The notes below the pieces were generated by a model that did no database searches, had not been told where the DNA came from, and saw nothing but the letters and a program-made list of their open reading frames with translations. From contig CAMLIK010000007.1 of assembly GCA_946480175.1 (NCBI GenBank), positions 1-53,996 of the forward strand: DNA of 53,996 nt, given 5' to 3'. Both the position numbers and the translations under genes were made by a program. This document shows positions 17,928 to 27,043 of this stretch, piece by piece; the first letter of the stretch is position 1; each line of letters begins with the position of its first letter. The stretch comes from an uncultured Gilliamella sp. GTDB taxonomy: Bacteria; Pseudomonadota; Gammaproteobacteria; Enterobacterales; Orbaceae.

Positions 17928-20378
17928 ATGATAAAAGATCCATTTTACGATCGTGAGGCACAAAAATATGACTCGCCGATCGCCAGCCGTGAACTGATTT
18001 TGGATTATCTTACCCAAGAAGCAAAACCAGCCAGCTTAGAGAAAATAGCTAATGCCGTATCAATCAAATCTGATGAGCAGAAAGAGGCTTTACATCGCAG
18101 ATTGCGGGCAATGGAACGTGATGGTCAGGTAGTGTATACCCGGCGTAAATGCTATGCCTTGCCAGAAAAATTCGATATGGTTAAGGGTAGTGTGATTGCA
18201 CATCGTGATGGCTATGGTTTTCTGCGAGTTGAAGGTAAGCCGGAAGACTATTTCTTGTCACATGAGCAGATGAAAAAGGTTTTACAGGGCGATGTTATAT
18301 TAGCACAACCAATTGGTAGCCAATACCGAGGTAAGACCGAAGCGCGCGTGGTGCGGATTTTAGAACCCCGCACTAATCAAATTGTTGGTCGTTATTTTAT
18401 TGAGCAAGGCGTTGGCTTTGTGGTGCCGGATGACAGTCGCTTGAACTTTGATATTTTAATCGCAGGTAAACCAAATCGCACCGTAAGAATGGGGTCGGTT
18501 GTGGTAGTTGAATTACAACAACGTCCTGAGCGACGTCAAAAAGCGGTTGGCGTGATTAAGGAAGTACTTGGCGAAATTATGGGAACCAATTTAGCTATCG
18601 ATATTTCATTACGTAATCATGAAATCCCTTATGAATTTCCTAAAGTGGTTGAAAAAGAGGCCAGCAAATTTAGTGAACAAGTGCCAGAAAGCGCCAAAAA
18701 AGGCCGTAAAGATCTACGCGAGTTGCCGTTAGTAACCATTGATGGTGAAGATGCGCGTGACTTTGATGATGCGGTCTATTGCCAAAAGAATCGCGGTGGT
18801 GGTTACCGTTTATGGGTGGCGATAGCTGATGTGAGTTATTATGTGCGACCGACTAAAGGGTTAGATAAAGAGGCTTGTTTGCGAGGGACTTCGGTCTATT
18901 TCCCATCGCGGGTGATCCCGATGTTGCCGGAAGTGTTATCCAATGGTCTTTGCTCACTCAATCCGCAAGTGGATCGCTTGTGTTTGGTGTGTGAAATGAC
19001 CGTGTCGAATAAAGGACGTCTAACTGGTTATCAATTCTATGAAGCGGTGATGAATTCACATGCCCGATTAACTTATACCAAAGTAGCCAAAATTTTAGAG
19101 GGCGATAAAGAGCTGCGTGAACATTATCGTGAGTTGGTTCCCCATCTTGAAAATCTTTATGGGCTTTACAAAGTATTAGATAATGCCCGAGTAGCTCGTG
19201 GTGCCATCGGTTTTGAATCGGAAGAGCCAAAATTCATCTTTAATGCGGATAAACGTATTGAGAGCATTGAATTAGTACAGCGAAACGATGCGCATAAGAT
19301 TATTGAAGAGTGTATGATTTTAGCCAATGTTGCAGCAGCAAAATTGGTAATTAATGCTGAGATTCCTTCGCTATTTCGTGTACATGATAGACCGGATGAA
19401 GATCGCATGAACAATTTACGCAGTATTTTAAGTGAACTCGGTTTATCTCTCGGTGGCGGTAATAATCCCAAACCAAAAGATATTGCTAAGTTAATGGTTG
19501 AAGTTGAAGCCCGACCTGACCATGAGATGTTGCAGACGGTGATTTTACGATCGATGAAGCAAGCGATTTACGATCCTGAAAATCGTGGGCACTTTGGGTT
19601 AGCGCTTGAGGAGTATGCACATTTTACCTCGCCAATTCGTCGTTATCCGGATTTGTTATTACATCGCGCGATCAAATGGGTGTTGGCTGATCAGCAGCAC
19701 AAAACCAGTAAAACCGGTGGGCACCGTTATTCCACTAGTGAGATGCTCTATTTTGGTGAGCACTGTTCGATGACTGAGCGCCGTGCGGATGAAGCCGTTC
19801 GTGATGTGGTTGATTGGTTAAAATGTGATTATATGCAAGATCATGTTGGCGAGGTGTTTAATGGAACTATTTCTAGTGTGGTTAACTTCGGCTTTTTTGT
19901 TCGATTAGATGATCTGTTTATTGATGGTCTGGTACATGTTTCGTCGCTAGAAAATGATTATTATATTTATGACGCATCGCGTAATCGTTTAATTGGTGAG
20001 AATACTCGCTTTACATATCGTTTAGGTGATAAAGTTCAAGTAAAAGTCGATAATGTTAACCCAGAAGAGCGTAAAATTGATTTTTCTTTGGTCGGCAGTA
20101 ATAATAAGCCACAACGCCAAGGTAAGACGGCAAGAGATAAAGCTAATAAAGCTGATATAAGTTTTGCTGCTGATTTACCAGTAAAACGCAAAGCTAAAAT
20201 TCAAACAGATAGCAAAAAGAAAAAAGCGAACGCTAAAGTAGCAAATAAAGCAGAAGCTAAAGTAAAAAGTAAAAAGCGCACAAAAGCTAAAGCAAAATCT
20301 AAAGCGGCATCTAAGACTAAATCTAAATCAGCATCGACATCAATATCAAGTAATAAGAGAAAAAAGAGTAATTTATAG
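17928..20378 (+). CDS. rnr: Ribonuclease R
   Basis: RNase R is a processive 3'-5' exoribonuclease that degrades structured RNA and works in rRNA and tmRNA quality control. It has 816 residues (E. coli 813). Order: N-terminal HTH region (about 20-85), two cold-shock domains, the RNB catalytic domain with [12 protein letters not shown] carrying the metal-binding aspartates, an S1 domain ([19 protein letters not shown] about 645-720), and a very basic Lys/Ala/Ser-rich tail over the last 75 residues. It forms an operon with rlmB, whose ATG follows the rnr stop codon with no gap. Confidence 0.97.
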   Translation: MIKDPFYDREAQKYDSPIASRELILDYLTQEAKPASLEKIANAVSIKSDEQKEALHRRLRAMERDGQVVYTRRKCYALPEKFDMVKGSVIAHRDGYGFLRVEGKPEDYFLSHEQMKKVLQGDVILAQPIGSQYRGKTEARVVRILEPRTNQIVGRYFIEQGVGFVVPDDSRLNFDILIAGKPNRTVRMGSVVVVELQQRPERRQKAVGVIKEVLGEIMGTNLAIDISLRNHEIPYEFPKVVEKEASKFSEQVPESAKKGRKDLRELPLVTIDGEDARDFDDAVYCQKNRGGGYRLWVAIADVSYYVRPTKGLDKEACLRGTSVYFPSRVIPMLPEVLSNGLCSLNPQVDRLCLVCEMTVSNKGRLTGYQFYEAVMNSHARLTYTKVAKILEGDKELREHYRELVPHLENLYGLYKVLDNARVARGAIGFESEEPKFIFNADKRIESIELVQRNDAHKIIEECMILANVAAAKLVINAEIPSLFRVHDRPDEDRMNNLRSILSELGLSLGGGNNPKPKDIAKLMVEVEARPDHEMLQTVILRSMKQAIYDPENRGHFGLALEEYAHFTSPIRRYPDLLLHRAIKWVLADQQHKTSKTGGHRYSTSEMLYFGEHCSMTERRADEAVRDVVDWLKCDYMQDHVGEVFNGTISSVVNFGFFVRLDDLFIDGLVHVSSLENDYYIYDASRNRLIGENTRFTYRLGDKVQVKVDNVNPEERKIDFSLVGSNNKPQRQGKTARDKANKADISFAADLPVKRKAKIQTDSKKKKANAKVANKAEAKVKSKKRTKAKAKSKAASKTKSKSASTSISSNKRKKSNL

Positions 20379-21131
20379 ATGAGTGAAACAGTATACGGTA
20401 TCCACGCCATTGAAGCATTGTTAACGCGTGCGCCAGAAAGAATTATTGAAGTTTTTATCGCTAAAGGTCGAGAAGATAAACGCTTGACAGCACTTGTTCA
20501 AGAATTAGAACAGTTAGGTTTAACAGTGAAAGTAACCAATAGACAATATCTAGATGAAAAATCAAAAAATGGTGTTCATCAAGGTATATTAGCGATGGTG
20601 AAACCAAGCCGTGGTTATCAAGAAAATGATATACCATTATTGATGGAACAACATCCCAATCCGGTTATCTTAATTTTAGATGGTGTGACCGACCCACATA
20701 ATTTAGGTGCCTGCATTCGTACCGCTGATGCTGCTGGTGTCAATTTTATTATTGTGCCAAAGGATCGCTCTGCACCACTTAATTCGACAGCGCAGAAAGT
20801 CGCATGTGGTGCCGCTGAGAGTGTGCCAGTAGTTAGGGTAACCAATCTTGCTCGTACTATGCGAATGTTGCAAGATGAATATCAAGTCTGGATTGTGGGT
20901 ACCGCTGGTGAAGCGACAAATACACTTTATCAAACCGATTTTTATAAAAGTTCGAAACCATTACCACTGGCTTTGGTGATGGGCGCAGAAGGTGAAGGTA
21001 TGCGTCGATTGACCAAAGAGCATTGCGATGAGTTGGTGAGTATACCAATGGCAGGAATTGTCTCTTCGCTTAATGTGTCGGTTGCCACTGGTGTTTGCTT
21101 ATTTGAAATTGTTAGACAAAGAAATAGATAG
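20379..21131 (+). CDS. rlmB: 23S rRNA (guanosine-2'-O)-methyltransferase RlmB
   Basis: RlmB methylates the ribose of G2251 in the 23S rRNA P-loop. The 250-residue SpoU/TrmH-family protein has the N-terminal L30e-like domain ([18 protein letters not shown]) and the knotted catalytic domain with motif 1 ([16 protein letters not shown]), motif 2 ([12 protein letters not shown]) and motif 3 ([22 protein letters not shown]). It starts directly after the rnr stop, so translation is probably coupled. rnr-rlmB adjacency is the E. coli arrangement. Confidence 0.97.
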   Translation: MSETVYGIHAIEALLTRAPERIIEVFIAKGREDKRLTALVQELEQLGLTVKVTNRQYLDEKSKNGVHQGILAMVKPSRGYQENDIPLLMEQHPNPVILILDGVTDPHNLGACIRTADAAGVNFIIVPKDRSAPLNSTAQKVACGAAESVPVVRVTNLARTMRMLQDEYQVWIVGTAGEATNTLYQTDFYKSSKPLPLALVMGAEGEGMRRLTKEHCDELVSIPMAGIVSSLNVSVATGVCLFEIVRQRNR

Positions 21132-21144
21132 TTAGAGCTATAGC

Positions 21145-21768
21145 ATGTTAGGATTTTTGAAAAAATTATTATCAAATACGAAAGAACAGAGAGCCCCAGC
21201 GCTTTCAGAGCGAGATTTGAATGGTCGTAATCATGTCGGTTACCCGACTATGCAATTATCTCGTGAGATTGATAGCTTAGTTAAATCGAAATATGCTCCA
21301 CTTAAACGGATTATTAAAGTATATAAAGATACGCTATTTTTTAAATGGGGACCAAGTATTATCAATAATACGTTGTCTGATGAACAGTTGGCTAATTTGT
21401 CAGGTCGCAACGTTCAAATGGTCTATTTATTGTTGTTCCGCGATATGTTAAGGCATATTTCAGGTTTTGCTAAGTTAAAGCATTTTACCGAAGATTGGCC
21501 AGAACAATTTGCCCAAGAGCTATTAGTTAATTGTAAAATGCTTGGCGATAGTGATGATGTTGATGTGGCCAAAAAAGAGGCTTTATTTGCCACTACTGAG
21601 TTATTTGATGTTGATAATCCCATCGATCCTAAACATCCAGAAAACACAGAAATTCCCGATTGGACAACCCCTTTGGCTGAGTTGATTATGCTCAAACCTG
21701 AGATGATTTATCATTGCCATCGCCCGTTGATGGCGGCGATTTTGAAAAAGAAAAAATCAGCTCGCTAA
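21145..21768 (+). CDS. Unknown conserved-looking cytoplasmic protein downstream of rlmB
   Basis: This 207-residue protein starts 13 bases after rlmB and is probably in the same transcript. It has no signal peptide or membrane helix. The N-terminus MLGFLKKLLSNTKEQ is amphipathic and could associate with membranes. The rest is mixed helix with an acidic middle (GDSDDVDVAKKEALFATTELFDVDNPIDP) and a basic end (KKKKSAR). Motifs worth noting are FKWGPSIINNTLSDEQLANLSGRNVQ and ELIMLKPEMIYHCHRP, the latter with a His-Cys-His cluster. I do not recognise a family. Position behind an rRNA methylase hints at, but does not show, an RNA-related role. Confidence 0.7.
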   Translation: MLGFLKKLLSNTKEQRAPALSERDLNGRNHVGYPTMQLSREIDSLVKSKYAPLKRIIKVYKDTLFFKWGPSIINNTLSDEQLANLSGRNVQMVYLLLFRDMLRHISGFAKLKHFTEDWPEQFAQELLVNCKMLGDSDDVDVAKKEALFATTELFDVDNPIDPKHPENTEIPDWTTPLAELIMLKPEMIYHCHRPLMAAILKKKKSAR

Positions 21769-21792
21769 TAACTTTTATTAAAGTTAATTTAA

Positions 21793-21826
21793 CTGTAAAT
21801 GAGTCATTTTTATGATTCATTTACAG
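21793..21826. other. Perfect 10-bp inverted repeat hairpin after the rlmB operon
   Basis: CTGTAAATGA (21793-21802) pairs with TCATTTACAG (21817-21826). There is no U-tract afterwards (AGAATAATT), so it is either a factor-dependent or weak terminator for the upstream genes or a stabilising 3' hairpin. Confidence 0.45.
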
Positions 21827-21927
21827 AGAATAATTCGCCACTTTTAATTTTTATCCCGCCTGAATAGTTCCCTCATTTTTCTATAATAAAACGGTATCTC
21901 GTATTTAATTACTTAATCAATAATTAA

Positions 21928-21952
21928 TTTTTGCAATGATTTTTTGCAAAAA
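21928..21952. promoter_or_regulatory. Operator-like inverted repeat upstream of the PRD regulator
   Basis: TTTTTGCA (21928-21935) and TGCAAAAA (21945-21952) form a 25-bp dyad about 70 bases before the regulator start. A possible -10 (TATAAT) lies further upstream at 21882-21887. Autoregulation of the operon through this site is inference. Confidence 0.35.
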
Positions 21953-22019
21953 TACCAACTAGGTCTGTCACTATCACTCACTTATACTGAATTTATGAAG
22001 TAAAAAGGTGAATGGTTAT

Positions 22020-24119
22020 ATGCGAACACGAACAATTGAAGTATTTAAAAAATTCATATCGGTTGATTATCCATTAACTATTGATGCATTGTCGGAAGAG
22101 TTTCAAATAAGTGCTCGTACAATGAGAAATGAAATTCAAGAAATTAACGATTTTCTTGAAAAAAAACAGTTGCCGCTTATTTCCTCAATTCGTAATAAAG
22201 GTTTTGTCATCAATGGCACTAATGAGCAAAAACAGTTAGTTCAAACTGCTTTACAAGCATTACCGGTTTCCCCCATTTTAAGTAAAGAAGAACGTCAATT
22301 TGATTTACTATTGTCGATTGCTTTTTCTGTTATACCAACCATTTTAAGCCATAAAGAGAATATCTATTACGTTTCTAAAAGTGTGTTAGACGAAGATATT
22401 CGTAAGCTTAAATTACGTTTAAAAAAATATGATATTGAATTGGTTAGTCAGCCTAAGTTAGGTATGCAATTAGTTGGATTAGAACGTTCAATTCGTTTAA
22501 TGATGTATGAGGTGATTAACCAATATGCAAGTAATCTTGATTATAAAAAACCGTTAAATGAGCTAAGTTTAATTCAACAGCTGTTATTTAATTATATTCC
22601 GCAAACGTTGATTAATAAATTGTTTGAACTGGCAGATCAAACAATGAGTCAAGTTCATGATGAAATTTATAAACAGCAAATTGTTATTTTTACTGCAATT
22701 TGGGTCATCCGTAATCAACAACATCACCATCTCACTAAGATTCGATCCGATTTTAATCATAATGATACTGGCAATATTACCAAATTTATTCGGTTGGTTT
22801 GTCAACATGCTTCTTTACAAATTAGTCGTCAAGAACAGCAATATATTATTTATATGTTAGAAACCTTTAATACGAAGGATATTAATAATTCTATCGATTG
22901 GTTAAATGCGCAATTGTTAGCGATTAAATTGGTCAATTATGTTGAGGAAAAGACTCATATACCGTTTTCCATCAAGCAAGAGCAGTTATATGAAAATTTA
23001 TGTAAGCATTTAGCAGGTTTAATTGCCCGGGTGAGCAATAATATCCATATTATTAATCCGTTATTGGATAATATTAAACAGAATTATGGTGCTATTTATT
23101 CGGCTATTTCACTATTTATACAAAATCTTGAGACTACCCTAAGTAATAAGGTATCTGAAGATGAAGTTGCTTTTTTAACTATTCATTTTTCAGCTTTTGC
23201 CAGCGAGATTAATCAAGAGCGAAGTTACTATTTTAAAGCGGTGGTCATTTGCGATCATGGTATTGCGACGTCTAATCTTTTAGCCCAATCACTTAAAGAA
23301 TTTTTTAATATTGAGATTTTGGCTATTTTGGGTCGTAACGATCAGCATTTATTGAAGCAACTTGATTTTGATTTGATTTTTTCGACTTTTCCATTATCAC
23401 ATTTTGAACATCCTGTTTTAGTGTTAGAACCAATATTAAAAGAAAAAAATCACCCTATTATTACTGACTTTTTAGCTAAACATCGTGATCACCAACGTAT
23501 TGTTAATCACTGCACTAACGCCACTGATCTATTTTATTCCTTAGTTAATTTAATTGAAGAGAGCGGCGGTTTGGTATCGGCGCCCATTTATAACCAGTTG
23601 GAGAAGTGTTTGGCTATTAATAATCTTAAAATCAATAAAAGGAAAATCCAGCCTATGTTGAAAGATATTCTTACCGATGATGACATTATATTGCAACAAG
23701 CTTGCTCTAATTGGCAACAAGCTATCACTTTTGTTGCTCAACCTCTTTTGCATAAAAACTATATTTCAAAAAATTATGTCGATGCCATGATTAGTTCGGT
23801 TGAACAATATGGACCGTATATCGTTATCGGGAAAAATTTGGCTTTGGCGCATGCGCGTCCTGAAGATGGTGTCAATCAACTAGGACTTAGCGTGATGACC
23901 ATGCGTGATCCTGTCGATTTTGGTAATCAAGATATGGGGCCAGTTAAGATCATATTTTGTTTGGCGGCTATCGATTCCTTTTCTCACCTCAATATTATGC
24001 GAAGTTTAATCGAACTGATTAATGATGAATGTAAGCTTGAACGCTTATTAATGTGTAATTGTGTTTCGCAATTTAAAGCGATTTTATTTAATGAACCAAC
24101 CCCAGCTTTAACACAATAA
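22020..24119 (+). CDS. PRD-domain transcriptional regulator with fused PTS EIIB and EIIA domains (MtlR/LicR type)
   Basis: This 699-residue activator-type regulator probably controls the following PTS operon. Domains in order are an N-terminal HTH (MRTRTIEVFKK...SARTMRNEIQEI, 1-60) and a second HTH-like region to about 150, PRD1 and PRD2 (about 160-395, with the conserved FLTIHFSAF histidine), and a galactitol-type EIIB domain (about 400-490) with Cys411 in VVICDHGIATS. Last is an EIIA domain (about 545-690) with the phosphorylatable His611 in ALAHARPEDGV. Such domains are phosphorylated by HPr and EII proteins to signal substrate. The ATG at 22020 has AAGGTG nine bases upstream; an in-frame GTG at 22008 overlaps that site. 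No separate EIIA gene exists in the operon. Confidence 0.85.
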   Translation: MRTRTIEVFKKFISVDYPLTIDALSEEFQISARTMRNEIQEINDFLEKKQLPLISSIRNKGFVINGTNEQKQLVQTALQALPVSPILSKEERQFDLLLSIAFSVIPTILSHKENIYYVSKSVLDEDIRKLKLRLKKYDIELVSQPKLGMQLVGLERSIRLMMYEVINQYASNLDYKKPLNELSLIQQLLFNYIPQTLINKLFELADQTMSQVHDEIYKQQIVIFTAIWVIRNQQHHHLTKIRSDFNHNDTGNITKFIRLVCQHASLQISRQEQQYIIYMLETFNTKDINNSIDWLNAQLLAIKLVNYVEEKTHIPFSIKQEQLYENLCKHLAGLIARVSNNIHIINPLLDNIKQNYGAIYSAISLFIQNLETTLSNKVSEDEVAFLTIHFSAFASEINQERSYYFKAVVICDHGIATSNLLAQSLKEFFNIEILAILGRNDQHLLKQLDFDLIFSTFPLSHFEHPVLVLEPILKEKNHPIITDFLAKHRDHQRIVNHCTNATDLFYSLVNLIEESGGLVSAPIYNQLEKCLAINNLKINKRKIQPMLKDILTDDDIILQQACSNWQQAITFVAQPLLHKNYISKNYVDAMISSVEQYGPYIVIGKNLALAHARPEDGVNQLGLSVMTMRDPVDFGNQDMGPVKIIFCLAAIDSFSHLNIMRSLIELINDECKLERLLMCNCVSQFKAILFNEPTPALTQ

Positions 24120-24137
24120 GCTATAGGAGGATCCCCA

Positions 24138-24440
24138 ATGAGTCAGTTATCTATTTTATTTGTTTGTGGTGCAGGTCTTGGTAGTAGTTTTGCAGCCCAA
24201 ATGGCAACTGAAGATGTGCTAAAAGCTAAAGGTATTGATGCAAAATTAGATCATACTGATATTTCTTCTGCTGCGTCGATGAATGCCGATATTATTATTA
24301 CCGCAGAAAATTTTCGCTCACAATTTGCCAAATTTAATATCAGTGACAATACCTCGATTGTATATCTCAAAAATATCGTTTCGAAGTCTGAAATAGATGA
24401 AAAGCTAAGTCCTGTCTTACAAAAGAAAGGGTTGCTTTAA
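24138..24440 (+). CDS. PTS EIIB component (lactose/ascorbate-type fold)
   Basis: This 100-residue cytoplasmic phosphocarrier passes phosphate from EIIA to the incoming sugar. Its phosphocysteine is Cys10 in LFVCGAGLGSSF, the P-loop-like signature of UlaB/SgaB-type EIIB proteins. AGGAGG just upstream (in TATAGGAGGATCCCC) is a very strong ribosome site. It lies 18 bases after the regulator and 20 bases before the EIIC gene. The sugar cannot be read from sequence; the family includes ascorbate carriers, but the downstream aldolase argues for a hexose derivative. Confidence 0.88.
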   Translation: MSQLSILFVCGAGLGSSFAAQMATEDVLKAKGIDAKLDHTDISSAASMNADIIITAENFRSQFAKFNISDNTSIVYLKNIVSKSEIDEKLSPVLQKKGLL

Positions 24441-24460
24441 TAAGCAAATAGGAGAGCATT

Positions 24461-25750
24461 ATGAATGTAATTAACTTCATTATTGATAATATTTTAACCC
24501 AAGCATCTATCACGATTAGCTTGATTGCAATGCTTGGACTTATTCTGCAAAAAAAATCGGTAGGGCAAACTATATCAGGAACACTTAAGACCTTACTTGG
24601 TTTTCAGGTACTTAATGCAGGTTCAAGTATTATCGTTGGTAGTTTGACCTATTTTGGCCAAATTTTTACAGCTGGCTTTGAGATGCAAGGGATTATTCCT
24701 TCCATTGAAGCTATCAATGGTCAAGCTATGAATCAATTAGGTTTGGGTAGAGATATTGCCTTAACCTTTTTGATGATATTTATTTTTAATATTTTAATTG
24801 CCCGTTTTACTCGCTTTAAGTATATCTTTTTAACCGGTCAGGCTATTCTTTGGATGGCAACTATGACAACCGTATTCGGTAGTTTTGCTGGTCTTTCAGG
24901 TGTGAGTTTGATTTTAGTCGGTGGTGTTATTGGCGCACTTTTTGCCGTCTTTATGCCAGCGATTGCTCAACCTATTATTCGTAAAGTTACTGGTTCGAAT
25001 GATATCGCACTTGGGCATTTTTGTACTATTGGTTATCTGTTCGAGGCGGGTGTTGCTTATGTTGTTGGTGAAAAAGGAGAAAATAAACGCTCAATCGAAG
25101 ATATGAAATTACCAAAATCGTTTGAGTTTTTACAAGATACCTATTTATCAGTTATGGTGGTGATGCTGCCTTTATATATTATCACCGTGCTTTTTGCGGG
25201 TGAAGAATATGCTTCGACACTATCTGGAGGTCAAAACTATATCATTTATGCATTTACTCAAGCAATCATATTTGTAGTTGGTATTTATGTGTTGTTAGCC
25301 GGAGTTAGGTTATTACTGGGTGAAATCGTGCCAGCTTTTAGAGGGATCGCCATGAAGATTGTTCCTAATGCAATACCTGCACTTGATTGCCCTGTGTTTT
25401 TCCCCTATAGCCCTAATGCCGTTATTCTTGGTTTTATTACTACCACTATTGGTACGGTAATTGCGATGTTAACTTTACCTTTCTTTGGCTTAGCAATGAT
25501 TCTTCCTGGCATGCTAACTAACTTTTTTGCTGGTGGTACCGCGGGGATCTTTGGTAATGCCGTAGGTGGACGTCGTGGCGCTTTAATTGGTGGAATAGCC
25601 CATGGGATATTTATCACGCTATTACCCGCGTTGTTAGTCACTATCTTTAATCAAATGGGATTTGTTAATGCTACAGCAACTGATGTGGATACCGTTACGG
25701 TAGCCTTACTATATGCTTGGATTTTAAGTCCTTTATTGAAGAATTTTTAA
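24461..25750 (+). CDS. PTS EIIC permease, UlaA/SgaT family
   Basis: This 429-residue polytopic inner-membrane permease translocates and phosphorylates the sugar together with EIIB. About ten hydrophobic segments are visible. UlaA-like features are KSVGQTISGTLKTLLGFQVLNAGSSI near the N-terminus, FKYIFLTGQAIL in the middle, and the paired PNAIPALDCPVFFPYSPNAVILGF and GMLTNFFAGGTAGIFGNAVGGRRGALIGG segments. It is slightly shorter than E. coli UlaA (465). GGAG precedes the ATG. It lacks any fused EIIA or EIIB. Family membership is clear; substrate is unknown. Confidence 0.88.
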   Translation: MNVINFIIDNILTQASITISLIAMLGLILQKKSVGQTISGTLKTLLGFQVLNAGSSIIVGSLTYFGQIFTAGFEMQGIIPSIEAINGQAMNQLGLGRDIALTFLMIFIFNILIARFTRFKYIFLTGQAILWMATMTTVFGSFAGLSGVSLILVGGVIGALFAVFMPAIAQPIIRKVTGSNDIALGHFCTIGYLFEAGVAYVVGEKGENKRSIEDMKLPKSFEFLQDTYLSVMVVMLPLYIITVLFAGEEYASTLSGGQNYIIYAFTQAIIFVVGIYVLLAGVRLLLGEIVPAFRGIAMKIVPNAIPALDCPVFFPYSPNAVILGFITTTIGTVIAMLTLPFFGLAMILPGMLTNFFAGGTAGIFGNAVGGRRGALIGGIAHGIFITLLPALLVTIFNQMGFVNATATDVDTVTVALLYAWILSPLLKNF

Positions 25751-25763
25751 TTGAGAGGTGACT

Positions 25764-26165
25764 ATGTTTAACTTTTTTAAAAAGAATAAACCATCTGTTC
25801 AAATAGAAGCATCAACTCCAAGAGAGCTTACAGCTGATGAGATTGCTCAAATTGAACATCAGATTAATGAACTCAAACAACAGCTTACCCATACCGATGA
25901 TGTTCAATTATTGGCCAGTTGTAATGAACAAATAGGAATACTGTATAACCAGTTAAGGCGTGTTGATTTGGCTATGGAGTATTTAGAAACTAGCATGCAA
26001 CAAAAGAGATCAATTGGTGAAGGATATAAAATCCTAATGAGTTTGTATAACCATAAACGTGCAGAGGCAGCAAAATCAGGATCAATTACCGATATCGACT
26101 TTTGGATGAATAAAATGGATGAAATGCGCAATATTGCCAAATTAGCTACAATTCAACGAAATTAA
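25764..26165 (+). CDS. Unknown small protein in the PTS operon (TPR-like helices)
   Basis: The ATG at 25764, preceded by GAGAGGTG, gives 133 residues; an in-frame GTG at 25758 lies inside that ribosome site. A basic N-terminus (MFNFFKKNKPS) leads to a predicted helical hairpin array: a Glu/Gln-rich helix (ADEIAQIEHQINELKQQL), then NEQIGILYNQLRRVDLAMEYLETSMQQ, which has the spacing of a tetratricopeptide repeat, then EGYKILMSLYNHKRAEA. No signal peptide or catalytic motif is visible. It sits between the EIIC and aldolase genes with gaps of 13 and 11 bases, so it is translated with them. An adaptor role is a guess. Confidence 0.7.
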   Translation: MFNFFKKNKPSVQIEASTPRELTADEIAQIEHQINELKQQLTHTDDVQLLASCNEQIGILYNQLRRVDLAMEYLETSMQQKRSIGEGYKILMSLYNHKRAEAAKSGSITDIDFWMNKMDEMRNIAKLATIQRN

Positions 26166-26176
26166 AGGAAAAAGTT

Positions 26177-27043
26177 ATGTACACTACACTTAAAGCGGTA
26201 ACCGAATTAGCGACTAAACTTAATTTTACTGTTGGCGCATTTAACACGCATAATTTAGAAATGCTACCCGATATGCTTCGAGCCGCGAAAGAGGTTGGCG
26301 CACCGATAATTATCCAAACAAGTGTTGATACCGCTCGTTATATTGGTTTTAAAGTCTTAGTTAATACCATAAAAGCCATCGCTGAGGAAGAAATTGTCGA
26401 TGCGGTTTTGCACCTCGATCATGCTAAAAATTTTGATGATATCAAACAGGCGATTGATAGTGGGTTTACCTCTGTTATGTTTGATGGTTCATCTTTACCG
26501 TTTAAAGAGAATATACTAAAAACTCGAGCTGTGGTTGAATATGCCCATGCTCGAGGTGTGTCGGTAGAAGGCGAGCTTGGTACTATAGGTGGCACCGAGG
26601 AGGGCATTCACGTTGAAGTTAACGATAAAGTTTACACTAGACCTAGTGATGCTTTGGCCTTTGTACAGGCCACAGGAATTGATGCTTTAGCGGTAGCAAT
26701 CGGGACTAATCACGGTCAGTTTAAATCGAAAACTGAAGTCAACATTCCGTTACTTAAAGAGATACATGCAATGGTTGATATTCCATTGGTTATTCATGGT
26801 GGTACCGGTGTGAAGGAGGAAGATTACCCTGAGCTGATTAACAACGGCATTCGTAAATTCAATGTCGGTACAGAGTTATTAGTTAATTGGACACAAGTTG
26901 CTAAAGATCAGTTTGCTCAAACAGAAGTTAATAAGTCACTAAGGCATAATGTGATTCCAGCAAATCAAGCTGTTAAGAATATTGTTAAACATAAAATGAG
27001 TTTGTTTCTTAATGTGAATAATCGTATTGGTGATCTTATATGA
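26177..27043 (+). CDS. Class II (zinc) ketose-bisphosphate aldolase, GatY/KbaY-like
   Basis: This 288-residue zinc aldolase likely cleaves a ketose 1,6-bisphosphate to glycerone phosphate and an aldehyde phosphate. Family signatures are VGAFNTHNLEM at the N-terminus, the catalytic and zinc-binding HLDHA, the active-site segment VEGELGTIGGTEEG, AVAIGTNHGQF, the zinc ligand in VIHGGTG, and the phosphate-binding GIRKFNVGTEL. Length and the YTRPSDALAFVQATGIDALAVAIGT segment are closer to tagatose-bisphosphate aldolases (GatY/KbaY) than to FbaA (about 359). Its last four bases overlap the kinase gene (ATGA). The substrate is inferred only. Confidence 0.9.
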   Translation: MYTTLKAVTELATKLNFTVGAFNTHNLEMLPDMLRAAKEVGAPIIIQTSVDTARYIGFKVLVNTIKAIAEEEIVDAVLHLDHAKNFDDIKQAIDSGFTSVMFDGSSLPFKENILKTRAVVEYAHARGVSVEGELGTIGGTEEGIHVEVNDKVYTRPSDALAFVQATGIDALAVAIGTNHGQFKSKTEVNIPLLKEIHAMVDIPLVIHGGTGVKEEDYPELINNGIRKFNVGTELLVNWTQVAKDQFAQTEVNKSLRHNVIPANQAVKNIVKHKMSLFLNVNNRIGDLI

